Shown here: positions 13,653 to 19,843 of the stretch, one piece after another
Numbering within the stretch: the first letter of the stretch is position 1
How the letters are laid out: every line of letters starts with the position of its first letter
Assembly (NCBI GenBank): GCA_031290855.1
Contig: JAISLM010000164.1
Coordinates: 1-19,843 of the forward strand
Direction of reading: 5' to 3'
DNA length: 19,843 nucleotides
DNA from: Spirochaetaceae bacterium
Lineage (GTDB): Bacteria > Spirochaetota > Spirochaetia > Treponematales > Breznakiellaceae
Position numbers and translations under genes: made by a program
Notes under the pieces: model-generated
Database searches by the model: none
Told to the model about the DNA's origin: nothing
Seen by the model: only the letters and a program-made list of their open reading frames with translations

Positions 13653-14819
13653 ATGATGAATAACAACACGGACATTATATTGAAGTCGCAGCATATCGCG
13701 CGCCGGAAAAGCGTGTACACGGTTCAGGGTAACATCGCGCTTAAGGGCATGGACCAGATACACCAAAACCCGATTCACAAGAAACGGCTCCCCGTGCGGG
13801 GGCCGCTTCAGGAAAGATTCCGGCACGGGGACGAAGACGACAGCGCAAGAATCACCCCCGCCCGTGTTCCCGGCAAGACAGGCAGGTTTTTTACGCCGGA
13901 GCTGATAATTCTGTACGTCTGTCTGGCAGCGCTCGCGTTCTTCTGCTACTACGCGCTGCTCTGGCGTGATGGCGGGATAACGCTCAATTTCGAATCGGAA
14001 GCCGCCGCGAGGAAAAGGATGCTGGCATACGCTTTGGGAGACGAAACTGAACACCTGCCTCAGCCTGAAAATATACCGCTTGCCGTGAGCGAGATATTTT
14101 CGTGGAGCAACTATACGGTCAAAAAAGGCGACAGCGTATCGAAGATAGCCGCGGACAACGGCCTTTCGCTGGACGCGATCATCGCTTCAAACAACCTGCA
14201 CAACGCCCGGCTGCTCCGCGAAGGCGACGTCCTCCGTATCCCGAACATGGACGGCATCCCCTACACCGTGGTAAAAGGCGACTCGTACCAGAAAATAGCG
14301 GACAAGATGAATGTGGCCCTCGAAGCGATTCTGGACGCTAACGACATACAGAACGACGACATCAAAGCGGGAGAGATCCTGTTCCTGCCCGGCGCGAAGA
14401 TGCGGTCGGACGATTTGAAGATGGCGCTGGGAGAGTTGTTCACCTACCCGGTACGGGGACGGCTCAGTTCGTCCTTTGGCTGGCGAAAGGACCCGTTCAG
14501 CGGACAGCGCCGCTACCACAGCGCGATAGACCTTGCGGCAAACACGGGAACGCCCGTCAAAGCCGCGTCGGACGGCAAGGTTACAACCGTGTCCTACAGT
14601 TCCGTTTTTGGAAACTACGTTATCATCACGCATAGCGGCGGCTTTCAAAGCATGTACGCGCACCTCAACTCGACAAACGTGAAGGAAGGCGCGCGCGTCG
14701 TCCAGGGCGATAATATCGGCACGGTCGGCAGCACGGGACGCAGCACGGGCTCGCACCTGCATTTCGCAATATACAAAAACGGCAGAGCCGTAAACCCTCT
14801 TGAATATGTGAAATATTAG
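13653..14819 (+). CDS. LysM-containing M23 (LytM-type) metallopeptidase
   Basis: Envelope murein hydrolase or its regulator, 388 residues from ATG 13653. The frame is open back to 13530, but that part is antisense to the signal peptidase gene and carries no ribosome site, so 13653 (or the adjacent ATG 13656) is preferred. Order: basic cytoplasmic N-terminus of about 80 residues, one membrane anchor (82-103), LysM 1 (153-197, YTVKKGDSVSKIA), LysM 2 (203-246, YTVVKGDSYQKIA), and M23 domain (about 286-385). Zinc ligands are intact: His289 and Asp293 in HSAID, and His370 in HLHF; His337 in YAHL is the catalytic partner. So it should be an active endopeptidase rather than an EnvC-like pseudo-enzyme. 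Divergent from the signal peptidase/transpeptidase pair. Confidence 0.92.
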   Translation: MMNNNTDIILKSQHIARRKSVYTVQGNIALKGMDQIHQNPIHKKRLPVRGPLQERFRHGDEDDSARITPARVPGKTGRFFTPELIILYVCLAALAFFCYYALLWRDGGITLNFESEAAARKRMLAYALGDETEHLPQPENIPLAVSEIFSWSNYTVKKGDSVSKIAADNGLSLDAIIASNNLHNARLLREGDVLRIPNMDGIPYTVVKGDSYQKIADKMNVALEAILDANDIQNDDIKAGEILFLPGAKMRSDDLKMALGELFTYPVRGRLSSSFGWRKDPFSGQRRYHSAIDLAANTGTPVKAASDGKVTTVSYSSVFGNYVIITHSGGFQSMYAHLNSTNVKEGARVVQGDNIGTVGSTGRSTGSHLHFAIYKNGRAVNPLEYVKY

Positions 14820-14886
14820 CAGTAATTTATTAACAGTGCCTGGTTTGAATGACGATTAACAGTCAGACGGTGTTTTGGAGAAGATA

Positions 14887-15024
14887 ATGCGGAAATTAGT
14901 GTTGATACTTATTGCTCTTATTGCGGCGGTAACTTTTATACGTTCAATGGACGGCTCCCTCAAAGCGGAGGAACACTCCGGCGATCTCAACGCCGCCGCC
15001 GCTCCCGGGTTACTGGTAAAATGA
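14887..15024 (+). CDS. 45-residue membrane-anchored or secreted small protein
   Basis: ATG 14887 with GGAG eight bases before it. The product MRKLVLILIALIAAVTFIRS followed by a 25-residue acidic, Ala-rich tail has one hydrophobic segment without a lipobox, so it is either a single-pass small protein or a signal-peptide remnant. Its stop (TGA 15022-15024) overlaps the start of the next small gene as ATGA. The good ribosome site, hydrophobic pattern and coupled neighbour favour a real gene. Function unknown. Confidence 0.5.
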   Translation: MRKLVLILIALIAAVTFIRSMDGSLKAEEHSGDLNAAAAPGLLVK

Positions 15025-15218
15025 ACACGCCCCAGTTGCCGGGCGGCGCCGCGCTGTTCCAGGCAATTCTAAACGACGCCTGCGATAAACTTGAACAAAA
15101 ATATGCCGGATTAATGCTTCGCCGTCTTGCCAGGCTTGATTCCCTGTTGTCCGTGATAGAGACGCGTCTTTCCGGGCGGTCAGGCGCCGGCGGGGGGCGT
15201 TCAGCCGCTTACTCGTAA
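15021..15218 (+). CDS. 65-residue hypothetical protein coupled to the 45-residue protein
   Basis: ATG 15021 overlaps the stop of the preceding small gene (ATGA). The central part (about residues 12-50, LFQAILNDACDKLEQKYAGL and RLARLDSLLSVIETRL) looks like two amphipathic helices; the tail is Gly/Ser/Arg-rich. No family recognised. The overlap suggests the pair works together, perhaps as a membrane-anchor plus cytoplasmic partner, but this is inference. Confidence 0.45.
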   Translation: MNTPQLPGGAALFQAILNDACDKLEQKYAGLMLRRLARLDSLLSVIETRLSGRSGAGGGRSAAYS

Positions 15219-15230
15219 AGTCTGGTTTAA

Positions 15231-15275
15231 TACCCCGCCAAACCTTCGGTTCGCGCTTGCCGCGCGGAGGCTCAT
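15231..15275 (+). repeat. 45 bp dispersed repeat, copy 2
   Basis: Matches the reverse complement of 5262-5306 at 42 of 45 positions, beginning TACCCCGCC and ending GGAGGCTCAT. It follows directly after the small-gene pair. Confidence 0.85.
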
Positions 15276-15375
15276 TCCCCACTGCGTTAAGGACGATAGG
15301 GACGCCCAGCAATTCCGAATTCAAAAAGAATGATATAGTTTATGAATGGGACAGGGGATAATGAACCTTCCCGCC

Positions 15376-15465
15376 ACAAAACAGCGTCAAGCTGTTTTGC
15401 CTGACGTTTTACTTCCTGCCTAACCCGATAAGGAAGGGATAAGGCGGGGGAGCAGACCCCACTGC
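15376..15465. repeat. Structured dispersed repeat, copy 2
   Basis: Counterpart of 10126-10215. Stem 1 is AAAACAGC (15378-15385) with GCTGTTTT (15391-15398) around the same GTCAA loop; stem 2 is CTTCCT with AGGAAG. It adjoins the transposase remnant at 15500-15609. Confidence 0.75.
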
Positions 15466-15499
15466 GAATAAACAGGCTGTTAGACGGCCTGAAGGAAGC

Positions 15500-15609
15500 G
15501 GCGGCAGGGCCGGCCGGGTGAATTCACCGGGCGCCACGGACTTCGTTGTTTTCGCTGCCTGTTGATAAGGGGTTGTATACTCCCTGGTTACCGCCTGTTT
15601 TTCTTTCAT
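15500..15609 (-). pseudogene. N-terminal remnant of a DDE/integrase-type transposase
   Basis: From ATG 15609 the minus strand reads MKEKQAVTREYTTPYQQAAK, then GEFTR. This resembles the opening of a transposase family starting MKEKxAVTREYxxRYQKAxKKEK...DEFTxLTGY (recalled, not searched). Similarity fades after about 35 codons, and the continuing frame runs into the structured repeat, so only a stub remains. Confidence 0.45.
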
Positions 15610-15623
15610 GGATAACCCCTAGG

Positions 15624-15645
15624 GGACGCACTCCGTTCAGCGTCC
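15624..15645. repeat. Hairpin GGACGC/GCGTCC
   Basis: A 6 bp stem (15624-15629 with 15640-15645) and 10-base loop lies just upstream of the transposase stub start on its strand. It may be an IS-end or stem remnant. Confidence 0.4.
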
Positions 15646-15727
15646 TTATCGGACTTGTTCAATAACCCGGCTGCTTGTTTCACAAGTCCCGGCAAAATGC
15701 TCCATATTTTGCTTTTTTAAGCGGTTT

Positions 15728-15755
15728 TTGTTCATAAACTGAAGTTTCTGAACAA
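15728..15755. terminator. Strong palindromic hairpin upstream of the fmdE leader
   Basis: TTGTTCATAAAC pairs with GTTTCTGAACAA (one mismatch) around a TGAA loop. A second GACTTGTTC at 15652-15660 can alternatively pair with GAACAAGTC at 15750-15758, 89 bases away. It could be an IS-end remnant or a terminator insulating the fmdE operon from upstream transcription. Confidence 0.5.
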
Positions 15756-15841
15756 GTCTATTATAGTTTGGGTAACATTTTTGATGAGGCAACGCGGGGG
15801 CTTGATAAAGTCGGCTTACCGTGCTACGCTGTATATCGGTA

Positions 15842-15984
15842 CCGTGCCATGAAGGCGCGGATTTTGTTGCTTTCCTGATCTGAATGTCCCATGAAGGGAC
15901 GGTGCGGCGATGTTCCGGCTTTGTCTGGCACGGCTGTTTTGGAGACGAACTCCTCTTAATTTATTTTCTCATAAGGAGCAGGGT
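15842..15984 (+). promoter_or_regulatory. Candidate structured 5' leader of the fmdE-ABC operon
   Basis: Two hairpins share the loop ATGAA: hairpin A CCGTGCC-ATGAA-GGCGCGG (15842-15860, 7 bp with one G-T) and hairpin B TGTCCC-ATGAA-GGGACG (15885-15901). The 5' arm of A plus one base, CCGTGCCA (15842-15849), is also perfectly complementary to TGGCACGG (15926-15933), an alternative 8 bp pairing excluding hairpin A. Downstream, GGAG (15941-15944), CTCCT (15950-15954) and the ribosome site AAGGAG (15973-15978) could form mutually exclusive pairs. This layout fits a riboswitch-like translational control, but I do not recognise a known class. No clear promoter was identified. Confidence 0.45.
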
Positions 15985-16533
15985 ATGAATGCTATTCTAA
16001 ACGCCAGTGACGGCGAGCTGTGGGAAAGATCCGTGGAATTTCACGGGCATAGCTGCCCCGGCCTCGCAATCGGCTACAAGGCCGCGGTTTATGCGCGTGA
16101 GCTGCTGGGGCTGGGGTTCTCACAGGACGAGGAGTTTGTGTGCGTGACGGAAACCGACGCCTGCGGCGTTGACGCGATTTCCGTCGTGCTGGGATGTAGT
16201 GTGGGCAAGGGGAACCTTCTTTTCAAGCTGCGCGGGAAGCAGGCTTTCTCATTCTTCAACCGGAATACGGGCAAAAGCGTCCGCCTCGTGACGCGAGAGG
16301 CGCAGAGGAACGGCAGATCCCGTGAAGAGGCGCAGAGGGGGATACTGGCCGCGCCGTGCGGCGAGATGTTTGACGTGAAAACGCCGTCGTTCGGTCTGCC
16401 GGAAAATGCCAGGGTTTTCAACTCGTTTGTGTGCGAATGTTGCGGGGAAAAGACCGCGGAAAATTATTTGCGGTTCGAGGACGGAAAAAAGGTTTGTCTT
16501 GACTGTTTTTCGTCGTACAGCAGGTTCATGTAG
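15985..16533 (+). CDS. FmdE-family protein with C-terminal zinc ribbon
   Basis: 182 residues. Start ATG 15985 has AAGGAG at ideal spacing; an in-frame ATG at 15910 has no ribosome site and would cover the leader. The FmdE domain is clear: FHGHSCPGLAIGYKA with His20, His22 and Cys24, then ETDACGVDAI with Cys60, GCSVGKGNLLF and GKQAFSFFNR. The C-terminus carries a Cys4 ribbon (CECCGEK and VCLDC). The name comes from a subunit encoded with methanogen molybdenum formylmethanofuran dehydrogenase, but bacterial members occur without that enzyme and are often beside metal-transport genes. Here it heads an operon with a BtuFCD-type importer, suggesting a role in handling a metal or metal cofactor, possibly Mo or W. 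The biochemical activity is not established. Confidence 0.88.
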   Translation: MNAILNASDGELWERSVEFHGHSCPGLAIGYKAAVYARELLGLGFSQDEEFVCVTETDACGVDAISVVLGCSVGKGNLLFKLRGKQAFSFFNRNTGKSVRLVTREAQRNGRSREEAQRGILAAPCGEMFDVKTPSFGLPENARVFNSFVCECCGEKTAENYLRFEDGKKVCLDCFSSYSRFM

Positions 16534-16545
16534 GAGGAGCGTATT

Positions 16546-17652
16546 ATGAAACGTTTTTTTGGTGTTGTCCTGTCTTTGGTGTTTCTCCTTTCGTTTTCGG
16601 CTTGTTCCAAGTCTAAGGGTGGGGGCGCTTCAACAAAGGAAACAAGGCTTGTAAGTGATGTGTGGGGCAGAGAAGTTGAGATACCGCAAACGGTGGAGAC
16701 GATCATCTGCCTGGGTTCCGGTGCGCCGCGTATGGCAGCGTATCTGGATGTCGTTAGTATGATGACGGGTGTCGAGGAGCAGGACGCGAAAGGGATGACG
16801 GTTCTGCGGGATTACAGTCCGGTCCATTATGACGCGATAAAGGGTCTGCCTTTGGTGGGCGCGGGGGGCGGCAGCGGAAACAACAACGGTTATCCCGAAG
16901 AGATCATAGCGTTGGCGCCCGACCTTGTCCTTACCGGTTTCTCGCGGGAGGCCGCCGACGAGCTGCAGACACAGACCGGCATCCCCGTCGTTTCCGTCCG
17001 CTATATAAGCAACGGTCTGGCAAACGAGACTTTTTACGAGGCGATGCGGGTGTTTGCCGAAGCGGTCGGGGCGGAGGAGCGTTGCGAGGAAATTCTGTCC
17101 TTTATCGACGCCTGCAAGGAAGACCTGGGCAGCCGGACTCGGGGTATTGCCGATGGAGAAAAGTTGAAGGCCTACACAGGCGCGGTAACCTTCAACGGGA
17201 GGCACGGGTTTGCCGGCACTTATTCGAAGTTCGGCCCTTTCACGGTAATCAACGCGCTGAACGTGGCCGACGAGGTTGAGAAGGAGGGCTACTACGAGAC
17301 CGATCTTGAGAAGATCGTCGTGTGGGACCCCGACGTGATCTTTCTTGATCCGGGCAACATGAATCTGGTAAACGACGAGTACGCGACCAATCCCGAATAC
17401 TTCAAGTCCTTGCGCGCCGTGCGTGAGGGGCGGGTTTATACGATGCCGTCCTTCAATAACATGGGTATGAACATTTCTTACGCGCTGGTAAACGCCTACT
17501 ATGCCGGTAAGGTTCTGTTCCCCGCGCAGTTCGCCGATATCGACATCGCCCAAAAATCCGCCGAGATACTTACCTTTTTTCTGGGCGAAAACATTTACGA
17601 CGCTATGGCGGGCGGCGGGCTCTATTACGGAACCATAACGATAGGTGATTGA
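16546..17652 (+). CDS. ABC substrate-binding lipoprotein, BtuF/FecB/MolA-like
   Basis: 368-residue lipoprotein: MKRFFGVVLSLVFLLS, lipobox FSAC (Cys20). Ribosome site TAGGAGGAG is strong, 12 bases after the fmdE stop. The mature part has the helical-backbone (cluster A) pattern: VSDVWGREVEIPQTVETIICLGSG, later PEEIIALAPDLVLTG, and WDPDVIFLDPGN in the second lobe. This family carries ferric siderophores, haem, B12, or, in the MolA subgroup, molybdate/tungstate. GRHGFAGTYSKFGPF resembles a segment I associate with MolA-like members, but this is from memory. With fmdE as neighbour a metal oxyanion is my preferred ligand; a metallophore is the alternative. Confidence 0.85.
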   Translation: MKRFFGVVLSLVFLLSFSACSKSKGGGASTKETRLVSDVWGREVEIPQTVETIICLGSGAPRMAAYLDVVSMMTGVEEQDAKGMTVLRDYSPVHYDAIKGLPLVGAGGGSGNNNGYPEEIIALAPDLVLTGFSREAADELQTQTGIPVVSVRYISNGLANETFYEAMRVFAEAVGAEERCEEILSFIDACKEDLGSRTRGIADGEKLKAYTGAVTFNGRHGFAGTYSKFGPFTVINALNVADEVEKEGYYETDLEKIVVWDPDVIFLDPGNMNLVNDEYATNPEYFKSLRAVREGRVYTMPSFNNMGMNISYALVNAYYAGKVLFPAQFADIDIAQKSAEILTFFLGENIYDAMAGGGLYYGTITIGD

Positions 17653-17656
17653 CCGG

Positions 17657-18724
17657 ATGCGTCATGAAAGCCCGGCTACCGGCAGAGGCGAATATAACAG
17701 GTACCTGGCGGGGAAATGGGCGGCGCTGTTATCTCTTGCGCTCGTCCTTTCCGCCATGTTCGTACTGTCCATATCCGTCGGCTCCTCCGGGCTTTCTATA
17801 GCAGAAACTTTGAGGACGATTTTCGGAGGGGGTACCGCGTCAAGCAGGGCCATCATCTGGAATGTTCGGATGCCGAGGATCGCGACGGCGATAAGCGTCG
17901 GTATCGCGCTTGCGATGACGGGCTGCGTCATGCAGAACGTGCTGCGAAACCCGCTGGCGTCGGCGTCAACATTGGGGGTGTCCCAGGGCGCTTCCTTCGG
18001 GGCGGCCTTCGCCATCGTGAATCTGGGGGCGGGCATCCAGGTCAATGCCGGGGCCGCGCTCACAATCACGAATCCTTACATGGTTACCGTCTGCGCGTTC
18101 CTGGGCGGCATCGCCACCACGGCAATGATACTGGGCCTCTCCCGCGTCAGCGGCGTCACGCCGTCGGTGATGGTTCTGGCCGGCGTGGCGCTCAGCTCGT
18201 TATTTGCCGGCGCGACCGCGCTGGTGCAGTATTTTTGCGACGACGTTGTTGTAACAACAATCGTCTACTGGACCTTCGGTAACCTTGGCAGGGCGGGCTG
18301 GGCGGAGATTGCCCTTATTTTTTTTCTTGGTGTCGCCGCGTTCCTGTACTTCATCTTTAACCGCTGGAACTATAACGCTATGGAAAGCGGTACGCATACC
18401 GCAAAAAGTCTGGGCGTGCCTGTCGATATGCTGATTCTTGTCAGCATGACGGTCTGTGCCCTGATTTCCTCCGCCGCCACGGCCTTCGTTGGTACGATCA
18501 ACTTTATCGGCCTGATTGCCCCGCACATCGTGCGCCGCTTCGCCGGAAACGATTACCGCTTTCTTATTCCGGGCTCGGCCCTGACCGGCGCGGTGATCAT
18601 GATGGCCGCCGACATCGTGTCCCGAATGTTGATAGCTCCCACGATCCTTCCTATAGGGGCGCTTACTTCTTTCCTTGGCGCGCCGCTGTTTCTGTACATG
18701 ATAATTAAAGAAGGAAAACATTAG
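17657..18724 (+). CDS. ABC permease, BtuC/FecCD/MolB family
   Basis: Polytopic inner-membrane permease, about 355 residues, with eight to ten hydrophobic segments. The family block is well kept: IALAMTGCVMQNVLRNPLAS followed by TLGVSQGASFGAAF, and near the end FIGLIAPHIVRRFAGNDYR, the cytoplasmic loop contacting the ATPase. ATG 17657 is preferred because AGGTG lies eight bases upstream; an in-frame GTG at 17645 would add four residues and overlap the binding-protein gene by 8 bases. It presumably homodimerises. The ATPase gene starts one base after its stop. Confidence 0.9.
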   Translation: MRHESPATGRGEYNRYLAGKWAALLSLALVLSAMFVLSISVGSSGLSIAETLRTIFGGGTASSRAIIWNVRMPRIATAISVGIALAMTGCVMQNVLRNPLASASTLGVSQGASFGAAFAIVNLGAGIQVNAGAALTITNPYMVTVCAFLGGIATTAMILGLSRVSGVTPSVMVLAGVALSSLFAGATALVQYFCDDVVVTTIVYWTFGNLGRAGWAEIALIFFLGVAAFLYFIFNRWNYNAMESGTHTAKSLGVPVDMLILVSMTVCALISSAATAFVGTINFIGLIAPHIVRRFAGNDYRFLIPGSALTGAVIMMAADIVSRMLIAPTILPIGALTSFLGAPLFLYMIIKEGKH

Positions 18725-18725
18725 C

Positions 18726-19487
18726 GTGATCAGCGTCAGAAATATTTCTTTTTCTTACGGGAAGAATGATGTTCTAAAGGATATAAGTTTTGACGTGTCG
18801 CAGGGCGAGTGCGTCGGGATTTTAGGAAATAACGGCGCGGGAAAAAGCACCCTTGTCACCTGCCTCAACAAGATACGCACTCCCAAAACAGGCAGGGTTT
18901 ACATCGACAGCCGGGACCTTATGAAGATGGGGCGGAGGGAAACGGCGCGTCAGGTATCCTATGTGGCGCAAAAGAACGAACTGAGTAAAATTACGGTATT
19001 CGACGCCGTCCTGCTCGGGCGCAAACCGTATATAAAATGGACGGTCTCCAGGGAAGACATGGAAATTTGCGGCGCAATGATAGAGCGGATGGGCCTGTCG
19101 GACTTCAGGTTGAGGTACATAGACGAGCTTTCCGGAGGAGAACTGCAAAAGGTCGTGCTGGCGCGGGCGCTGGTACAGCATCCCGTACTGCTGCTGCTGG
19201 ACGAACCCACCAGCAACCTAGACCCGAAGAACCAGCATGAGATGCTCACTCTTGTGCGCGGCCTTGCGCGGGAGCAAAACATCTGCGTACTGATCGTCAT
19301 CCACGACCTGAACCTTGCACTGCGATACTGCGACAAGTTTCTGTTTGTCAAAGACGGACGTGTTTTTTCCTACGGAGGCGGGGAGGTTATGACACCAGAG
19401 AACATTGGCTCGGTATACGGAATGCCTGTCGCGGTGGAAACCGTCCGGGGCGTGCCTGTGGTCATCCCGCAGCTTTCGGAAGGATGA
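18726..19487 (+). CDS. ABC ATPase, BtuD/FecE/MolC family
   Basis: 253-residue ATPase completing the importer. Walker A GNNGAGKST (34-42), Q-loop Gln82 in YVAQKNEL, signature LSGGE (135-139), Walker B LLLLDEP (155-161) with TSNLDPKNQ as D-loop, and switch His193 in VIHDLNLALRYCD. The segment ITVFDAVLLGRKPYI is typical for FecE-like ATPases. Start is GTG 18726, with an AAGGA sequence near 18712 inside the permease 3' end. The four genes fmdE-binding protein-permease-ATPase are packed with gaps of 12 bases or less and are surely one operon. Confidence 0.92.
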   Translation: MISVRNISFSYGKNDVLKDISFDVSQGECVGILGNNGAGKSTLVTCLNKIRTPKTGRVYIDSRDLMKMGRRETARQVSYVAQKNELSKITVFDAVLLGRKPYIKWTVSREDMEICGAMIERMGLSDFRLRYIDELSGGELQKVVLARALVQHPVLLLLDEPTSNLDPKNQHEMLTLVRGLAREQNICVLIVIHDLNLALRYCDKFLFVKDGRVFSYGGGEVMTPENIGSVYGMPVAVETVRGVPVVIPQLSEG

Positions 19488-19586
19488 CGACGCCCGAACA
19501 CCCAAAGAGGACTACGCCGCCGACGCTATTCCCGCCCTAAAACAATGTCAAGGGGTGATACGGCCGGCATCACCGCATTACCGGGA

Positions 19587-19599
19587 GGGGTCTGACCCC
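19587..19599. repeat. GGGGTCTGACCCC palindrome (putative REP-type site)
   Basis: Perfect inverted repeat GGGGTC-T-GACCCC identical to 34-46 and 226-238 in the transposase-like gene. It lies in the 164-base gap between the ABC ATPase gene and the WD40 gene, which face each other, so it may also help terminate both transcripts. Confidence 0.7.
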
Positions 19600-19651
19600 G
19601 GCCCCAGATATAGCGTAGCACGACTCTGACGACACTACGCAAATTCGGCGC

Positions 19652-19843
19652 CTACAGTTCATCCCCGGTTAAAACGTCAAAAACTCTGATGAACCAGGCA
19701 TCGCTAAAGGTACAGCCCGCCACAAGCCGCCTGCCGTCCGGGGTAAAGGCAAGGGAAAAGACCCCACCGCGTTCCCAGATCGTCCTGATGTTTTCCCCGG
19801 TTTCCGCGTTCCATATCTCGATATGGTTGCCGTAATCATCCTC
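19652..19843 (-). CDS. WD40-repeat protein, C-terminal part
   Basis: Reading the minus strand from the right edge, 63 codons end at TAG (19654-19652); the start lies outside the window. The translation shows WD40 blade features: HIEIWNAETGENIRTI, VFSLAFTPDGRRLVAG and FIRVFDVLTGDEL, with the strand-turn pattern of PDGRRLVAG and terminal W/F-D pairs. Beta-propellers of this type serve as protein-interaction platforms; with only about one and a half repeats visible, partner domains such as kinase or caspase-like regions cannot be judged. Confidence 0.75.
   Translation of the reverse strand, partial: EDDYGNHIEIWNAETGENIRTIWERGGVFSLAFTPDGRRLVAGCTFSDAWFIRVFDVLTGDEL

Noticed and set aside
15815..15832. 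Shared AGCGTAGCAC word with 19606-19616
   Set aside because: Only about 10 bases plus a gapped extension; too short to call a repeat without genome counts.
15842..15901. Guanidine-II (mini-ykkC) riboswitch
   Set aside because: The tandem-hairpin layout is similar but the loops are ATGAA, not ACGR, and the downstream genes are not guanidine exporters or carboxylases.
15910..15984. FmdE start at ATG 15910
   Set aside because: No ribosome site; the extra 25 residues are unlike the family and would cover the structured leader, whereas ATG 15985 has an ideal AAGGAG.

Overview
The window looks like chromosomal DNA of a GC-rich spirochaete, most plausibly a gut-type Treponema. This rests on the gene set and style, not on a database search: a bactofilin next to a receiver protein, a PASTA-bearing FtsI-type penicillin-binding protein, lipoprotein-anchored ABC binding proteins, many GTG/TTG starts, and a RAYT-like transposase family that I associate with termite-gut treponemes. 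No rRNA, tRNA or CRISPR array was seen.

Layout. 1-622 is a minus-strand RAYT-like (REP-associated transposase-like) gene running off the left edge; its tail is encoded by 63-66 bp tandem repeats that each carry a GGGGTC-T-GACCCC-type palindrome. 808-1149 is a scar: a 204 bp copy of the 3' end of the cysteine desulfurase gene joined to a hairpin-rich repeat. 1158-5120 is a plus-strand ABC importer operon (NitT/TauT-type permease, lipoprotein binding protein, ATPase, then an unexpected OpuC/ProX-type binding protein). 5385-6977 (minus) holds a cysteine desulfurase and a small exported protein of unknown function. 7215-9814 (minus) is a tightly coupled operon: degenerate receiver protein, bactofilin, argininosuccinate lyase.

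9815-11252 is a graveyard of mobile DNA: a structured repeat (second copy near 15.4 kb), an IS630 transposase pseudogene, and an IS3 OrfA fragment butted tail to tail at a 13-base C tract. 11253-13570 (minus) encodes a signal peptidase I and a transpeptidase with a 4 bp overlap, divergent from a LysM/M23 envelope peptidase (13653-14819). Two tiny overlapping genes follow. 15219-15984 is gene-free, with repeats, a transposase remnant and a leader with two hairpins sharing an ATGAA loop. That leader precedes an FmdE-type protein and a complete BtuFCD/FecBCD-type ABC importer (15985-19487). The right edge holds the 3' end of a WD40-repeat gene on the minus strand.

How it fits together. The core genes (murein synthesis and hydrolysis, protein export, arginine synthesis, bactofilin cytoskeleton) are interleaved with two uptake modules. 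The FmdE plus BtuFCD-like module probably imports a metal oxyanion or metal chelate (molybdate/tungstate is my best guess) and looks controlled through its RNA leader. The most unusual items are that leader, the transposase-like gene whose C-terminus is built from its own putative REP palindromes, the hybrid ABC operon flanked by duplicated nifS/repeat segments, and the receiver protein lacking its phosphoacceptor aspartate.
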